Positions 46,170-55,256 of a stretch of 64,000 nucleotides of DNA are shown here, piece by piece (the stretch's first letter is position 1; every line of letters starts with the position of its first letter). The DNA is taken from assembly GCA_031180725.1 (NCBI GenBank), contig JAPSLO010000001.1, positions 310,001-374,000 of the forward strand. The letters run 5' to 3'. A model generated the notes under the pieces. The model saw only the letters and a list, made by a program, of their open reading frames with translations, was not told the origin of the DNA and did no database searches. The position numbers and the translations under genes were made by a program. This DNA is from Roseomonas sp. GTDB taxonomy: Bacteria; Pseudomonadota; Alphaproteobacteria; Acetobacterales; Acetobacteraceae.

Positions 46170-47155
46170 TGGGGCGCAAGGAAATCGGCCTGCTCGGGCT
46201 GATCGTGGTGATCGCGGCCGTGACCTCGGTGTTGAACCCGCAATTCCTCTCCTCGGTCAATCTGATGAACATGGCCAATCTGATCGGCCTGTTCGGCATC
46301 TTCGCCATCGGGCAGGGGCTGGTGATCATCACCGGCGGCATCGATCTCTCTGTGGGATCCATCTTCGCGCTGCTCGGCGTGATCTTCCTGGACCTGGTGG
46401 TGAACCACGAGGTCGCCTGGCCCATCGCCGTGCTGGTGGTGCTGTTCGGTGGGCTGCTGCTGGGCTGGCTGCACGGGCTGCTGGTGACGCGGGCCGGGCT
46501 GCAGCCCTTCGTCGTCACCCTCTGCGGGCTGCTGATCTATCGCGGCGCGGCGCGCTACTACACGGGCGATTCCACCATCAGCCTGGGCTACGCGGACAAT
46601 GTGGACGCGCTGATCTGGCTGGCGGCGGGCCGCAGCTATGGCATCCCGCACAGCTTCATCGCGCTGGTGCTGGTGGCGATCGTGGTGGGGGTGGTGCTGC
46701 ACCGCTCGGTCTTCGGCCGCTACCTGTTTGCGGTCGGCCGGAACGAGGAAGCAACGCGCTATTCCGGCATCCGCACCGGCGCGGTGGTGACGGGGGCCTA
46801 TGTGCTGGGCGGGCTGCTGGCGGGCCTCTCCACCGTGCTGCTGGTCTTCTACACCAGCTCCGTCTCGCCCTCCTCCTTCGGCAATTTCTATGAGCTCTAT
46901 GCCATCGCCGCGGCGGTGCTGGGCGGCTGTTCGCTGCGGGGCGGGGAGGGCAGCGTGCCCGGCATCGTGCTGGGCACGGTGCTGCTGCAAATCCTGCAGA
47001 ATCTGGTGAACATCCTCGGCATCCCGTCCTCGCTGAACTTTGCCGTGATGGGGGGCGTGATCCTGGTGGGTGCCCTGGCGGACCGACACCTGACGCGGCG
47101 CCGGGTGGCGGCGCCACCGGCACGTGCGGCGGGCGCCATGGCCCCGGCGGAGTAG
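46166..47155 (+). CDS. Sugar ABC transporter permease, RbsC type
   Basis: 329-residue inner-membrane protein with about nine to ten helices. GLVIITGGIDLSVGSIFAL near 51-69 is the diagnostic motif of monosaccharide permeases, and GRYLFAVGRNEEATRYSGI is the cytoplasmic EAA-equivalent loop that meets the ATPase. It completes a full CUT2 importer with the two preceding genes. A strong hairpin follows 5 nt after the stop. Confidence 0.92.
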   Translation: MMGRKEIGLLGLIVVIAAVTSVLNPQFLSSVNLMNMANLIGLFGIFAIGQGLVIITGGIDLSVGSIFALLGVIFLDLVVNHEVAWPIAVLVVLFGGLLLGWLHGLLVTRAGLQPFVVTLCGLLIYRGAARYYTGDSTISLGYADNVDALIWLAAGRSYGIPHSFIALVLVAIVVGVVLHRSVFGRYLFAVGRNEEATRYSGIRTGAVVTGAYVLGGLLAGLSTVLLVFYTSSVSPSSFGNFYELYAIAAAVLGGCSLRGGEGSVPGIVLGTVLLQILQNLVNILGIPSSLNFAVMGGVILVGALADRHLTRRRVAAPPARAAGAMAPAE

Positions 47156-47159
47156 CGCC

Positions 47160-47190
47160 GCCCTCTCCCGCCCCGCATGCGGGAGAGGGC
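47160..47190. terminator. Strong bidirectional hairpin between convergent operons
   Basis: A 12-bp perfect stem (GCCCTCTCCCGC / GCGGGAGAGGGC) with a 7-nt loop fills the 44-bp gap between the sugar permease and the lactonase gene. On the plus strand it is followed by TTCCC. It likely ends both transcripts. Confidence 0.65.
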
Positions 47191-47199
47191 TTCCCTGCG

Positions 47200-48006
47200 C
47201 TACCGCCCGTAGACTTCCGCCGCCGTGCCGCTGAGCACGCGCTCACGCTCGGCCGCACTCAGCCCCGTCAGAAGTGCCAGTGTCGCGTTGCGCCAGTGCC
47301 GGTAGCCGCCCGCCAGGTCCACCACTGGCCAATCGCTGCCCCACATCAGCCGCTGCGGGCCGAACACACGCAGCATATGGGCGACATAGGGCCGCAGATC
47401 CTCCACTTGCCAGTCCGGCGCCGCTTCCGTCACCAGGCCGGAGAGCTTGCACACCACATTCGGCAGCGCTGCGAGCGCGGCCACCTCCTCGGCCCAGGGC
47501 TCCATCCGGCGCATCGCGATCTCCGGCTTGCCGCCATGGTCCAGCACGATGCGGAGCTTCGGGTGCCGCGCGGCCATGCGGCGCAGGAAGGGCAGATGGG
47601 GCGGGCGCACCAGCGCATCGAAGACCAGGCCGCGCGCCGCCATCTCCTCCAGCGCCGGCTGCACCTCGGGCCTCAGGATCCAGTCCGGCTCCGGCAGGTC
47701 GTGCAACATCGGGCGCAGGCCCTTCAGCATCGGGTGGCTCAGCACAGCCAGGCGGTCGGGCTGCGTCAGGTCCGCCCAGCCGACCACGCCGCGCACCAGA
47801 CCGCCGGAGCCCGCCGCGGTCTCCAGCATGAACAGGGTCTCGGCTTCCGTCGGCGCCGCCTGGACCAGCACCGTGGCAGTGATATCGCCCAGATGCGGGC
47901 GCATGTCGGCCAGCCCGAAATCGCGGCAGATCGGGCTTTCGGGCCGCAGCCAGCCGTAATCGCCGCGGTCCACGCGCCAGACATGGTGGTGGGAATCGAT
48001 GTGCAT
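47200..48006 (-). CDS. Amidohydrolase 2 family lactonase, L-fuconolactonase-like
   Basis: 268 residues. The metal-binding HxH is at His6/His8 (DSHHHVW), with LDHGGKPEI mid-protein and MWGSDWPV carrying the late Asp. This is the compact amidohydrolase-2 family that contains L-fuconolactone and L-rhamnono-lactone hydrolases. It would open the sugar lactone made by the aldo/keto reductase dehydrogenase upstream, giving the aldonate. Its ATG overlaps that gene's stop, and both follow fucU. A PDC-lactonase or other dicarboxylate role is the alternative. Confidence 0.82.
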   Translation of the reverse strand: MHIDSHHHVWRVDRGDYGWLRPESPICRDFGLADMRPHLGDITATVLVQAAPTEAETLFMLETAAGSGGLVRGVVGWADLTQPDRLAVLSHPMLKGLRPMLHDLPEPDWILRPEVQPALEEMAARGLVFDALVRPPHLPFLRRMAARHPKLRIVLDHGGKPEIAMRRMEPWAEEVAALAALPNVVCKLSGLVTEAAPDWQVEDLRPYVAHMLRVFGPQRLMWGSDWPVVDLAGGYRHWRNATLALLTGLSAAERERVLSGTAAEVYGR

Positions 48007-48983
48007 CAGCCCGGCACCGGGGCCTCGGCGGGCAACAAGCCCTGGGCGCGCAACTCTGCCCAGAAATCCGGCGGAATGGGAGCGGCCATCAGGCGCCCAT
48101 TCTCGGCCACTTCCTCCGGCGAGCGGCCGCCCGGGATCACGCAGGCCACCGCCCGGGGCGCGGCGCAGAATTGCAGCGCGGCCGCCTTCAGCGCCACGCC
48201 ATGCCGCGCCGCGATGGCGGCCAGCCGGTCGCGCCTGGCCAGCAGCGACGCCGGGGCAGGGGCATAGTTGAAGGTGTTGCCGCCGGCCAGCAGGCCGGAA
48301 TTGTAGGGACCGCCGATCACCAGCCCCACGCCCCGTTCCGCGCAGCGTGGCAGCAGAACCGGAAGCGCCTCCTGGTCCAGCAACGTGTAACGGCCCGCGA
48401 TCAGGAACAGGTCCGGGTCGGCCTGGTCCAGCGCCATCAGGCAGGGTTCCACGCAATTCACCCCCAGCCCCCAGGCCCGGATCACCCCCTGTTCGCGCAG
48501 CCTTGTCAGGGCGGGCGCCGCCCCCGCCATCGCTTCCGCGAAGCGCCCGCGCCATGCGGCGCCGTGGGGATCCTCGGCGCAGTCATGGATCAGCACGACG
48601 TCCAGCCGCGGGATGCCGAGCCGCGCCAGGCTGTGCTCGATCGAACGTAGCGTGGCTTCGCCCGAATAGTCGAAGCGCACTCGGAAGTTCAGCCCGCCGA
48701 CGAAGCCGTGCTGCTCGCGTGGCGCGTTCTCGGACGGGTCCAGCAGCCGTCCGACCTTGGTGCACAAGGCGAATTCGTGGCGCGGCTTCCAGCGCAGCAC
48801 GCGCCCCATCCGGTGCTCCGACAGGCCCAACCCATAGAGTGGGGCGGTGTCGTAGAAGCGGATGCCGCCCTCCCAGGCCGTCTCGATGGCGGACTCCGCC
48901 ACCTCCTCCGGGATTTCGGCGAAGAGATTGCCGAGCGGCGCGCCGCCCAGTCCCAATGGCCCTGGGGGGCGCCAGCGCGTCAT
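48006..48983 (-). CDS. Aldo/keto reductase, L-fucose (D-threo-aldose) 1-dehydrogenase-like
   Basis: 325-residue TIM-barrel oxidoreductase. The catalytic tetrad is readable: Asp and Tyr in YDTAPLYGLGLSE, Lys in CTKVGR, and His in LIHDC. GLGVNCVEPC and SPEEVAENGRLM form the NAD(P)-binding end. The long CTKVGRLL...DYSGEATLRSIEHSLARLG pattern is that of D-threo-aldose/L-fucose 1-dehydrogenases. It would oxidise an aldose C1 to the lactone. It overlaps fucU (upstream) and the lactonase (downstream) by 4 bp each. Confidence 0.85.
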   Translation of the reverse strand: MTRWRPPGPLGLGGAPLGNLFAEIPEEVAESAIETAWEGGIRFYDTAPLYGLGLSEHRMGRVLRWKPRHEFALCTKVGRLLDPSENAPREQHGFVGGLNFRVRFDYSGEATLRSIEHSLARLGIPRLDVVLIHDCAEDPHGAAWRGRFAEAMAGAAPALTRLREQGVIRAWGLGVNCVEPCLMALDQADPDLFLIAGRYTLLDQEALPVLLPRCAERGVGLVIGGPYNSGLLAGGNTFNYAPAPASLLARRDRLAAIAARHGVALKAAALQFCAAPRAVACVIPGGRSPEEVAENGRLMAAPIPPDFWAELRAQGLLPAEAPVPG

Positions 48984-49402
48984 CGGATCACGCCCTTGGT
49001 CACGATGATGTTTCCGTAGAGCCGACGTTCGCCGGTCGCGACCACCGCGAAGGCCTGCCGCGCCAGTGCGTAGAAATCCTGGCGCGGAACGGCATGGGGC
49101 GGGGCTGTGCCTGCGGCCTGCAGCAGCCGGGTGAAGTCGGCCACGGGCTCCGGCACGGCATCGGGATCGCCGACCACCTGCATCACCTGGCAGGGATCCG
49201 GCACGAAATCGTCGACCGGCAGCACGCTTAGCACGGCGCGCAGGGCCGCGGTGGCATCGGCGCCCGGCAGGCGGATCAAGCGGTTCGCGTTCGCTGCGGC
49301 CGGGAAATTCGCATCCACGATGGCGATGCGGTCCCCATGGCCCGCACTGGCCAGGGCGTACAGCAGATCGGGCGTCAGCAGCGGGTCGAGACCAAGTAGC
49401 AT
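48980..49402 (-). CDS. fucU: L-fucose mutarotase (FucU/RbsD family)
   Basis: 140 residues of the RbsD/FucU family. His22 in SAGHGD and Asp30 in IVDANFPA are the catalytic pair, and YGNIIVTKGVI at the end is the family C terminus with the conserved Tyr. It interconverts alpha and beta anomers of L-fucose (or ribose for RbsD). FucU is favoured by length and by coupling to a fucose-dehydrogenase-type gene. It heads a three-gene cassette transcribed towards the sugar importer. Confidence 0.88.
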   Translation of the reverse strand: MLLGLDPLLTPDLLYALASAGHGDRIAIVDANFPAAANANRLIRLPGADATAALRAVLSVLPVDDFVPDPCQVMQVVGDPDAVPEPVADFTRLLQAAGTAPPHAVPRQDFYALARQAFAVVATGERRLYGNIIVTKGVIR

Positions 49403-49553
49403 GGCGCCGATGCTGGCCCCATCCGCCCTGGCCCTGCAATCGTTGGGGATCGGATTCTGGCCAGGGGCGCAGCATGTGATCGTGCGCCGCAGCGTGGCTT
49501 GACCTGGGCGCCGGCGGCGTCACGTTCACAAGCAGGACAAGGGCGGACGCCGG

Positions 49554-50602
49554 ATGGAATCGATCTACTGGGTGCTGACCTGGGCCTGCCATCGCAGGTG
49601 CCGCCATTGCTACGAGGACCGCTTCCGCCCCTATCTGCGCGCCGACCTGGAAGCGGTGGTGGCGGAGGCGGAACGCAATGCACCTCTGGTTCTTGGCAAC
49701 CTGCCTAAACGCATGACCTATCGGGACCCGGGCGGTCCTGACCTGCCGGAGAAAATGGGGCGCGTGATCATCTCGGGCGGCGAGGCGTTGCTGGAGGCGG
49801 TGCGGGAGCGCGTGACCTATCCTGTCATCGAAGGGCTGGTCGCCCGCTATCGCGACACCGGCGGCGTGAAAGTGGTGTTACAGACCACCGGTGACCTGCT
49901 GACCCCCGCGATCGTGCGGGAGGTCGCGCAGCGCGGCGTCTGGATGATCTCGGTAGCCGGGATCGACGATTTCCATGTGGGCATGGAAGGGGAGGCGAAG
50001 CGGCCGCCTTCAAGGCGACGCTCTCGGCAATGATGCAGGCCGAAGGGCTGCGCCCTTCCGCCGTGCCCAGCACGCATCGCGGCTGGTTGGCGCAGCCGGG
50101 ACCTCTCTTCTCCTTCTTCGGCGCCACGCCGGAGAGCTGGATCGGCAAGCTCTGGCCGCGCGGCCGCGCCTGGGAGAACGGCCTTTCCACCGCGACGGCC
50201 GCCGACAATTTCTGCAACCGCTGGTCCGGCGGGCTGAACTTCCTGCGGCATGGCGAGGCGGGATCGGAGGTCTCGATCGAGCCGGATGGCAGTGTGTATC
50301 CCTGCTGCCTGAAGACGAAGCTGCCGCTTGGCAACCTCACCGAGGAAAAGCTGGTCGACATCCTGGAGAGCCTGAGGGGCGACCCGGTCTATGAAGCGGT
50401 CAATGCCGGCGAGCCGGAGCGCATGGGCCTGGCGCATGGTTGGTCGGTGGAGGAGTTCCGGCGGAAGTCGCACACCACCGACCCCAAGGGCCGGCCCTAT
50501 GCCAATCCCTGCATCGGCTGCGACCGCTTCCATGAGGAAGTGCTGGCCCCGCGCATCGCCGCCGCCCGGGCACGCAGGCTGGGGACGAAGGAAATCGCGT
50601 GA
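49554..50602 (+). pseudogene. Radical SAM protein with SPASM-like C terminus, frameshifted
   Basis: The N-terminal part shows the radical SAM cluster site CHRRCRHC (Cys12, Cys16, Cys19), IISGGEALLEA and VLQTTGDLL. It then runs out of frame near 49990-50000 and stops at 50033. Another frame continues the protein (AAFKATLSAMMQAEGL) and carries VYPCCLKTKLPLGN and NPCIGCDRFHEE, the auxiliary-cluster cysteines of a SPASM-like domain. A single 1-nt loss or 2-nt gain joins them into about 348 residues. An apparent internal start at 50030 (ATGA overlap) might allow a separate polypeptide, but the two halves belong together. Its product is unknown. The following gene is a YnjB-like binding protein. 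Confidence 0.75.
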
Positions 50603-51812
50603 TGCGCCGACGCACGCTGCTGGCCACGCTCGCCGCCCCCGGTCTCGCGCACGCGCAGAGCCCCGGCCACCCGCTGCTGTCGGCGCCGTGGCAGGACGTG
50701 GCGCGCCAGGCGCGTGGCCAGCCCATGTTCTTCAACGCCTGGGGGGCGATGACCGCACCAACGCCTTCATCGCCTGGGTAGGCGAAAGGCTGAAGGCGCT
50801 GCATAGGCTGGATCTGCGCCAGGTGCGGCTGCGCGATACCTCGGAAGCCGTGGCGCGGGTGGTGGCGGAAAAGGCGGCGGGCCGCGCTTCCGGCGGCAGC
50901 GTGGATCTCATCTGGATCAACGGTCCGAACTTCCTCGCCATGAAGGAACAGGGGCTGCTGTTCGGGCCGGTGCTGGACCGGCTGCCGAACGCCCGCTTCG
51001 TGGACCGCGAGGGCAAGCCCGCCACGGTGGTGGATTTCACCGTGCCGGTGGAGGGGCTGGCCGTGCCCTGGCGCATGGCGCAGGTGGTGTTCATCCATGA
51101 TGCCGCGCGCGTGCCGAATCCGCTGCGTAGCATGGCAGCGCTGGCGGAATGGGCACGCGCCCATCCGGGCCGCACCACGCATCCCAACATCCGCAACTTT
51201 CTGGGCGTCACCTTCCTGAAGCAGGCGCTCTACGAGCTTGCGCCTGATCGCGGCGCGCTGCTGCGCCCGGCCACGGAGAGCATGCTGCGCCCGGCGGCCG
51301 AGGCACTCTGGGCATGGTACGACCGGTTGCGTCCGCATCTCTGGCGCGGCGGGCGGCATTTCCCGGAAAGTGGGCCCGCGCAGCGCCCCCTGATGCTGGA
51401 TGGGGAGTTGGATATCTTCATCAGCTTCAACCCCGCCGAGGCGGCGGTAGCGATCGCCAATGGTCAGCTACCGGAAACCGCCCGGACCTTCGTGCTGGAA
51501 GGCGGCACGATCGGCAATGCCAGCTTCCTCGCCATCCCCTTCAATGCCGCCCATGTCGCGGCGGCGATGGCAACGGCGGATTTCCTGCTCTCGGCGGAAG
51601 CGCAGGCGCGCGCGCAGGATCCGCGTGTGCTCGGCAGTCCGACCGTGCTCGATCTGGCAGCCCTGCCGCCCGAGGACCGCGCGCGATTCGCCGCGCTGCC
51701 CGCCAGCCCAGCCATGCTGACCGGCGCCGCCTTGGGCCGCCCGCTGGAGGAGCCGCATCCTTCCTGGATGACGCGCATTACCGCGGAGTGGGAACGGCGA
51801 TACGGGGGCTGA
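50602..51812 (+). pseudogene. YnjB-like ABC transporter substrate-binding protein, frameshifted
   Basis: Begins with a signal peptide (MRRRTLLATLAAPGLAHAQ) and reads to FFNAWG, where a run of six G near 50741 throws it out of frame to a stop at 50781. Restoring one G gives FFNAWGGDDRTNAFIAWVGE and a full-length protein of about 403 residues ending at 51812. WGG...NAFIAWV and DLIWINGPNF are features of the YnjB family of extracytoplasmic proteins. Shared layout with the permease and ATPase downstream supports a YnjBCD-type importer. The substrate is unknown (YnjBCD is often tied to thiamin or a related cofactor). The shift is in a homopolymer, so sequencing error is possible. Confidence 0.8.
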
Positions 51813-53497
51813 GCCGATGCTGTGCGCCGCGCCGGCGCTGGACCCTGGCCTTATTCCTGGGGCCTGTCCTGGCGGGGCTGCTGGGCACGCTGCTGCCGGC
51901 CTTCGGCTGGCTGCCGGCGCTGGGCGGGGCGGCACTGTCGCTGGACCCCTGGCGGGGGCTGCTGGAAGCGCCCGGCCTGGCACGCGCTGTGGCGCTGACA
52001 GTTCTCACGGGGCTCGCCGCCACGCTGATCTCCTTCCTGCTGGCGATGGGCTTCTGCGCGGCGGCGCAGGGCATGCGTGCCTTCCGCTGGGCGCAGGCGA
52101 TGCTGGCGCCGGTGCTGGCCACGCCCCATGCGGCGCTGGCCATCGGCTTTGCCTTCCTCATCGCGCCCTCCGGCTGGGTGGCGCGCTGGATCTCGCCCTG
52201 GGCGACGGGCTGGGAGAGACCACCGGATGTCGCGACCGTGAGGGATGAGGCCGGGCTTGCTCTGGTGTTGGGACTGGTGCTGAAGGAAGCGCCTTATCTG
52301 CTGCTGATGGCGGTGGCGGCACTGGGCCAGGTGCCTGCGGCTCAGGCGCTGCGCGTGGCGCGAGGGCTGGGGTATGGGCCGGTGATGGCTTGGCTGAAGG
52401 TGGTGCTGCCGATGATCTATCCGCAGCTTCGCCTGCCGCTGCGGGCGGTGCTGGCCTTCTCGCTCTCGGTTGTGGATGTGGCGGTCGTGCTGGGGCTAGG
52501 TCAGCCGCCTACGCTGGCGGTGCTGGTGCTGCGGTGGCTGTCGGACCGCGACTTGGCGCTGTGGTTTCCCGCCGCGGCGGGATCGGTGCTGCTGCTGGTC
52601 CTTGTGCTGGCGGCGCTGGCGCTGCTTTCCGCGCTGGAAGGCGTGGCAGCCTGGCTGGGCCGGCGCTGGGTCGAGAAGGGGGCGCGGGGCGGCGACGCGG
52701 TGCTGCTGCGCGGCGCGGCGCCAGCCTTGTTCGGGCTGGCGCTGTTGGCCAGCGCGCTGGCCATGGCGGGCCTGCTTCTATGGTCCTTCGCCGGCCCCTG
52801 GCGCTTTCCGGAGACGCTGCCCGCTGCCCTGACCTCCGCCACCTGGCAGCGCCAGGTGCAGGCCATCACGGATCCCGCGCGCACCACGCTGGCCGTCGCT
52901 GTCTTGGCGACGCTCATCGCGCTCGCGCTGGTGCTGGCCTGCCTGGAGGCGGAATCGCGCCACGGGCTGCGGCCGGGGCGCCGTGTGATGGCAATCCTCT
53001 GGCTGCCGCTGCTGGTGCCGCAACTGGCCTTTCTGTTCGGCTGGCAGGTGCTGCTGGTGCGGCTGGGGCTGGATGGCACGCTGGTGGCCGTGGTCTGGGC
53101 CCATCTGTTGTTCGTGCTGCCCTATGTCTTCCTCTCGCTGGCCGATCCCTGGCGCGCCATGGACCCGCGCCAGGCGCGGGCCGCGGCGGTATTGGGGGCC
53201 GGACCCTGTCGCGTCTTCCTGGCCGTGAAGCTGCCGCTGATGCTGCGGCCCGTTCTGGTGGCTGCCGCCGTCGGCATTGCCGTCAGCGCGGGGCTCTATC
53301 TGCCCACGCTCTTCGCCGGGGCCGGGCGGGTGGCGACCCTGACCACGGAAGCCGTCACGCTTGCGGGCGGAGCGGACCGACGCATCCTGGGCGCCTATGC
53401 GACGCTGCAGGCGGCGCTGCCGCTGCTGGCCTATGCGCTGGCCGCCGCCATCCCGGCGCTGCTGCACCGGAACCGCCGTGGGATGCGCGCGGCATGA
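51788..53497 (+). CDS. YnjC-like two-domain ABC transporter permease
   Basis: 569-residue inner-membrane permease with two BPD_transp_1 domains and about twelve helices. EAA-type loops appear twice: AQALRVARGLGYGPVMAWLKVVLP and ARAAAVLGAGPCRVFLAVKLPLM. This duplicated layout is that of YnjC. There is no ATG near the first helix in frame; the best start is GTG at 51788, inside the binding-protein gene's end, but the N terminus is uncertain. Its stop overlaps the ATPase ATG (ATGA). It is the only gene of this four-gene locus without a visible frameshift. Confidence 0.82.
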   Translation: MGTAIRGLSRCCAPRRRWTLALFLGPVLAGLLGTLLPAFGWLPALGGAALSLDPWRGLLEAPGLARAVALTVLTGLAATLISFLLAMGFCAAAQGMRAFRWAQAMLAPVLATPHAALAIGFAFLIAPSGWVARWISPWATGWERPPDVATVRDEAGLALVLGLVLKEAPYLLLMAVAALGQVPAAQALRVARGLGYGPVMAWLKVVLPMIYPQLRLPLRAVLAFSLSVVDVAVVLGLGQPPTLAVLVLRWLSDRDLALWFPAAAGSVLLLVLVLAALALLSALEGVAAWLGRRWVEKGARGGDAVLLRGAAPALFGLALLASALAMAGLLLWSFAGPWRFPETLPAALTSATWQRQVQAITDPARTTLAVAVLATLIALALVLACLEAESRHGLRPGRRVMAILWLPLLVPQLAFLFGWQVLLVRLGLDGTLVAVVWAHLLFVLPYVFLSLADPWRAMDPRQARAAAVLGAGPCRVFLAVKLPLMLRPVLVAAAVGIAVSAGLYLPTLFAGAGRVATLTTEAVTLAGGADRRILGAYATLQAALPLLAYALAAAIPALLHRNRRGMRAA

Positions 53498-54125
53498 GCC
53501 TGCTTCTGGACGGCGTCGAGTCCGCCTGGGTGCGCGCCTGCTGCTGGACCTGCCGCGCCTGGCCGTGGGGCCGGGGGAAGTCGCAACCGTGATGGGGCCG
53601 TCCGGCTCCGGCAAGTCCACGCTGCTGGCATTCGTCTCCAGCGCGCTGGATCCGGCCTTCAGGGCGCGCGGGCGGGTGGTGGCGGATGGCGCGGATGTCT
53701 CCGTCTTGCCGGCGCATCGCCGCCGCATCGGCATCCTGTTCCAGGACGACCTGCTGTTCCCGCATCTGTCGGTGGGTGGCAACCTGGCCTTCGGCCTGCC
53801 GCCAGGCGGAAGCAGTGTGGAACGCCGCACCCAAATCGCGGCCGCCCTGGCGGAGGCTGGGCTGGCGGGCTTCGAGCAACGCGACCCCGCGGCGCGGTCC
53901 GGCGGCCAGCGCGCCCGGGTGGCGCTACTGCGCGCGCTGCTCGCTAAGCCACGCGCGCTGCTGCTGGACGAGCCTTTCAGTAAGCTGGATGCGGAGCTGC
54001 GCGCGCGCATCCGCGACTTCGTTTTTGCGCGCGCCCGCCGGCTGGGCTTGCCGGTGTTGATGGTGACGCATGACCCGGCGGATGCCGAGAGCGCCGGCGG
54101 CACGTTGCTGCGCCTGCCAGGCTAA
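53494..54125 (+). pseudogene. YnjD-like ABC transporter ATPase, frameshifted near the N terminus
   Basis: The ATG at 53494 overlaps the permease stop and reads MSLLLDGVES, then leaves frame near 53518-53523. The continuing frame gives RLGARLLLDLPRLAVGPGEV and the intact ATPase: Walker A GPSGSGKST, Q-loop LFQDDLLFPHL, signature RSGGQRARVALLRAL, Walker B LLLDEPFSKLD and HD in MVTHDPAD. Adding one base restores about 211 residues in total, normal for YnjD. Without repair, translation would have to begin at a weak internal GTG and lose the first strand. Confidence 0.78.
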
Positions 54126-54154
54126 GGCGGCCGCGTCCGGCGCCCAGGGCCGCC
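54126..54154. terminator. Weak hairpin between convergent genes
   Basis: GGCGGCC and GGCCGCC form a 7-bp stem with a 15-nt loop in the 32-bp gap between the ATPase and the questin-oxidase-like gene. It is a weak candidate. Confidence 0.3.
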
Positions 54155-54157
54155 GGA

Positions 54158-55171
54158 TCAAACCACGAGCAGCCCGACACGCCGCGCGGCTACAACCTGG
54201 TACAGCCGGTCGCCCCGATAAGCCTGTTCCTCCCGCGCTGACCAGACCAGGGATACGTCATGCTCGTCATCCGAACGGCAGGCCGCAGCCGCGATCTCGT
54301 CCCAGCCGGGGCAGGGCAGGTTGCGCTGGCGATCGGCCTCTGCCTCGGTCAGCGGCAGAGGGGAGCCCATCTTGGTGTAGACGGCGGCGATGGCCTGCCA
54401 GAAATGCTTAATGGCGCGCGCCTGGTCCACTGCCGAGAGATGGGGCAGCACCAGCCGCATCCAGTGGGTGCCTGTCACGGCATGGATGGCGCAGAATTCC
54501 ATGGTGGCGGCCAGCACGCGCAGGGAAACCGCCGCGATGCGGTCCAGCGTGTCGGGCTTCACCTCCAGCCAGTCATAGACAGGGGCGAAGGCGGCCTGCT
54601 CGGCGCTGGCCCGCATATAGTGCCACAGCAGGTCGGTCGGCGGGTTCAGGCCGTGCAGCGTCGGCTCCTTCGCCACGCGAACCAGCACTTCCAGCGGGTC
54701 GTCGGTCACGGGCGGGCCGCCGACGCCTTCGCCGAGCGGCAGATAGGTGGTCGCCCAGTAGCCCAGCGCCTCCGCCACTTCCTCATCGCTGCCCGCTTCA
54801 TTGGCATAGGCCAGGCGCATCAGCGCGTGCAGCGCGCTGGCCGGCAGGCCGGAGACGAGCCGCGGCAGCCATTCGCGCTGCAGCGCGGCGCCGGAGCCGA
54901 ACCGTGCCAGCTCCTGCCGGAAGAAGGCCCGATACGCGCCCTCGAAGGCGCGGTCGCCGAGATGGCTGGGCCAGGTGGCATGCGTGACCGTTGCAGGGGC
55001 GGCTGGCGCGGGACGAAGCTGATTGGCTGCAATATAGGCATCCAGGAACCGCCGCGCGTCGGCTTCTGTCCCGCCCAGCCGCCGCTGGGCGAAGAGCACC
55101 ATCGCAGCGTGGTTCGACAGGCAGTAGCCGAATTCGGCGCTGTAGCCGCGTGCCTCGGCGAGCGCGTCCAT
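54158..55171 (-). CDS. Questin oxidase-like family protein (DUF4243)
   Basis: 337 residues of the questin-oxidase-like family, best known from fungal anthraquinone/aflatoxin pathways (AflY-like Baeyer-Villiger oxidases) but widespread in bacteria. Segments supporting it are YCLSNHAAMVLFAQRRLGG at the N terminus, SHLGDRAFEGAYRAFFRQEL, HALMRLAYANEAGSDEEVAEALGYWA, and FCAIHAVTGTHWMRLVLPHL with conserved His. No cofactor motif is obvious, which is normal for the family. It is divergent from the SDR/BtpA/kinase operon across 85 bp. The bacterial function is unknown. Confidence 0.78.
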   Translation of the reverse strand: MDALAEARGYSAEFGYCLSNHAAMVLFAQRRLGGTEADARRFLDAYIAANQLRPAPAAPATVTHATWPSHLGDRAFEGAYRAFFRQELARFGSGAALQREWLPRLVSGLPASALHALMRLAYANEAGSDEEVAEALGYWATTYLPLGEGVGGPPVTDDPLEVLVRVAKEPTLHGLNPPTDLLWHYMRASAEQAAFAPVYDWLEVKPDTLDRIAAVSLRVLAATMEFCAIHAVTGTHWMRLVLPHLSAVDQARAIKHFWQAIAAVYTKMGSPLPLTEAEADRQRNLPCPGWDEIAAAACRSDDEHDVSLVWSAREEQAYRGDRLYQVVAARRVGLLVV

Positions 55172-55195
55172 GATGCCTCCGTGATATCCCGATTT

Positions 55196-55216
55196 CCTGG
55201 CACGAGTTTCGCCAGG
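55196..55216. promoter_or_regulatory. Inverted repeat between the divergent DUF4243 and SDR genes
   Basis: CCTGGC-N9-GCCAGG with perfect 6-bp arms lies in the centre of the 85-bp divergent gap, 41 bp before the SDR start. It is a candidate shared operator only; GC-rich arms of this length can arise by chance. Confidence 0.3.
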
Positions 55217-55256
55217 GGTGCAGGGTGGTCAAGGCAAGTTCGGGGCCAGGGGAGAG

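Noticed and set aside
54260-55256. Upstream part of a long plus-strand frame leading into the BtpA gene
   Set aside because: Only the part from 56027 is BtpA; the remainder is antisense to the DUF4243 gene or out of frame with the SDR gene.
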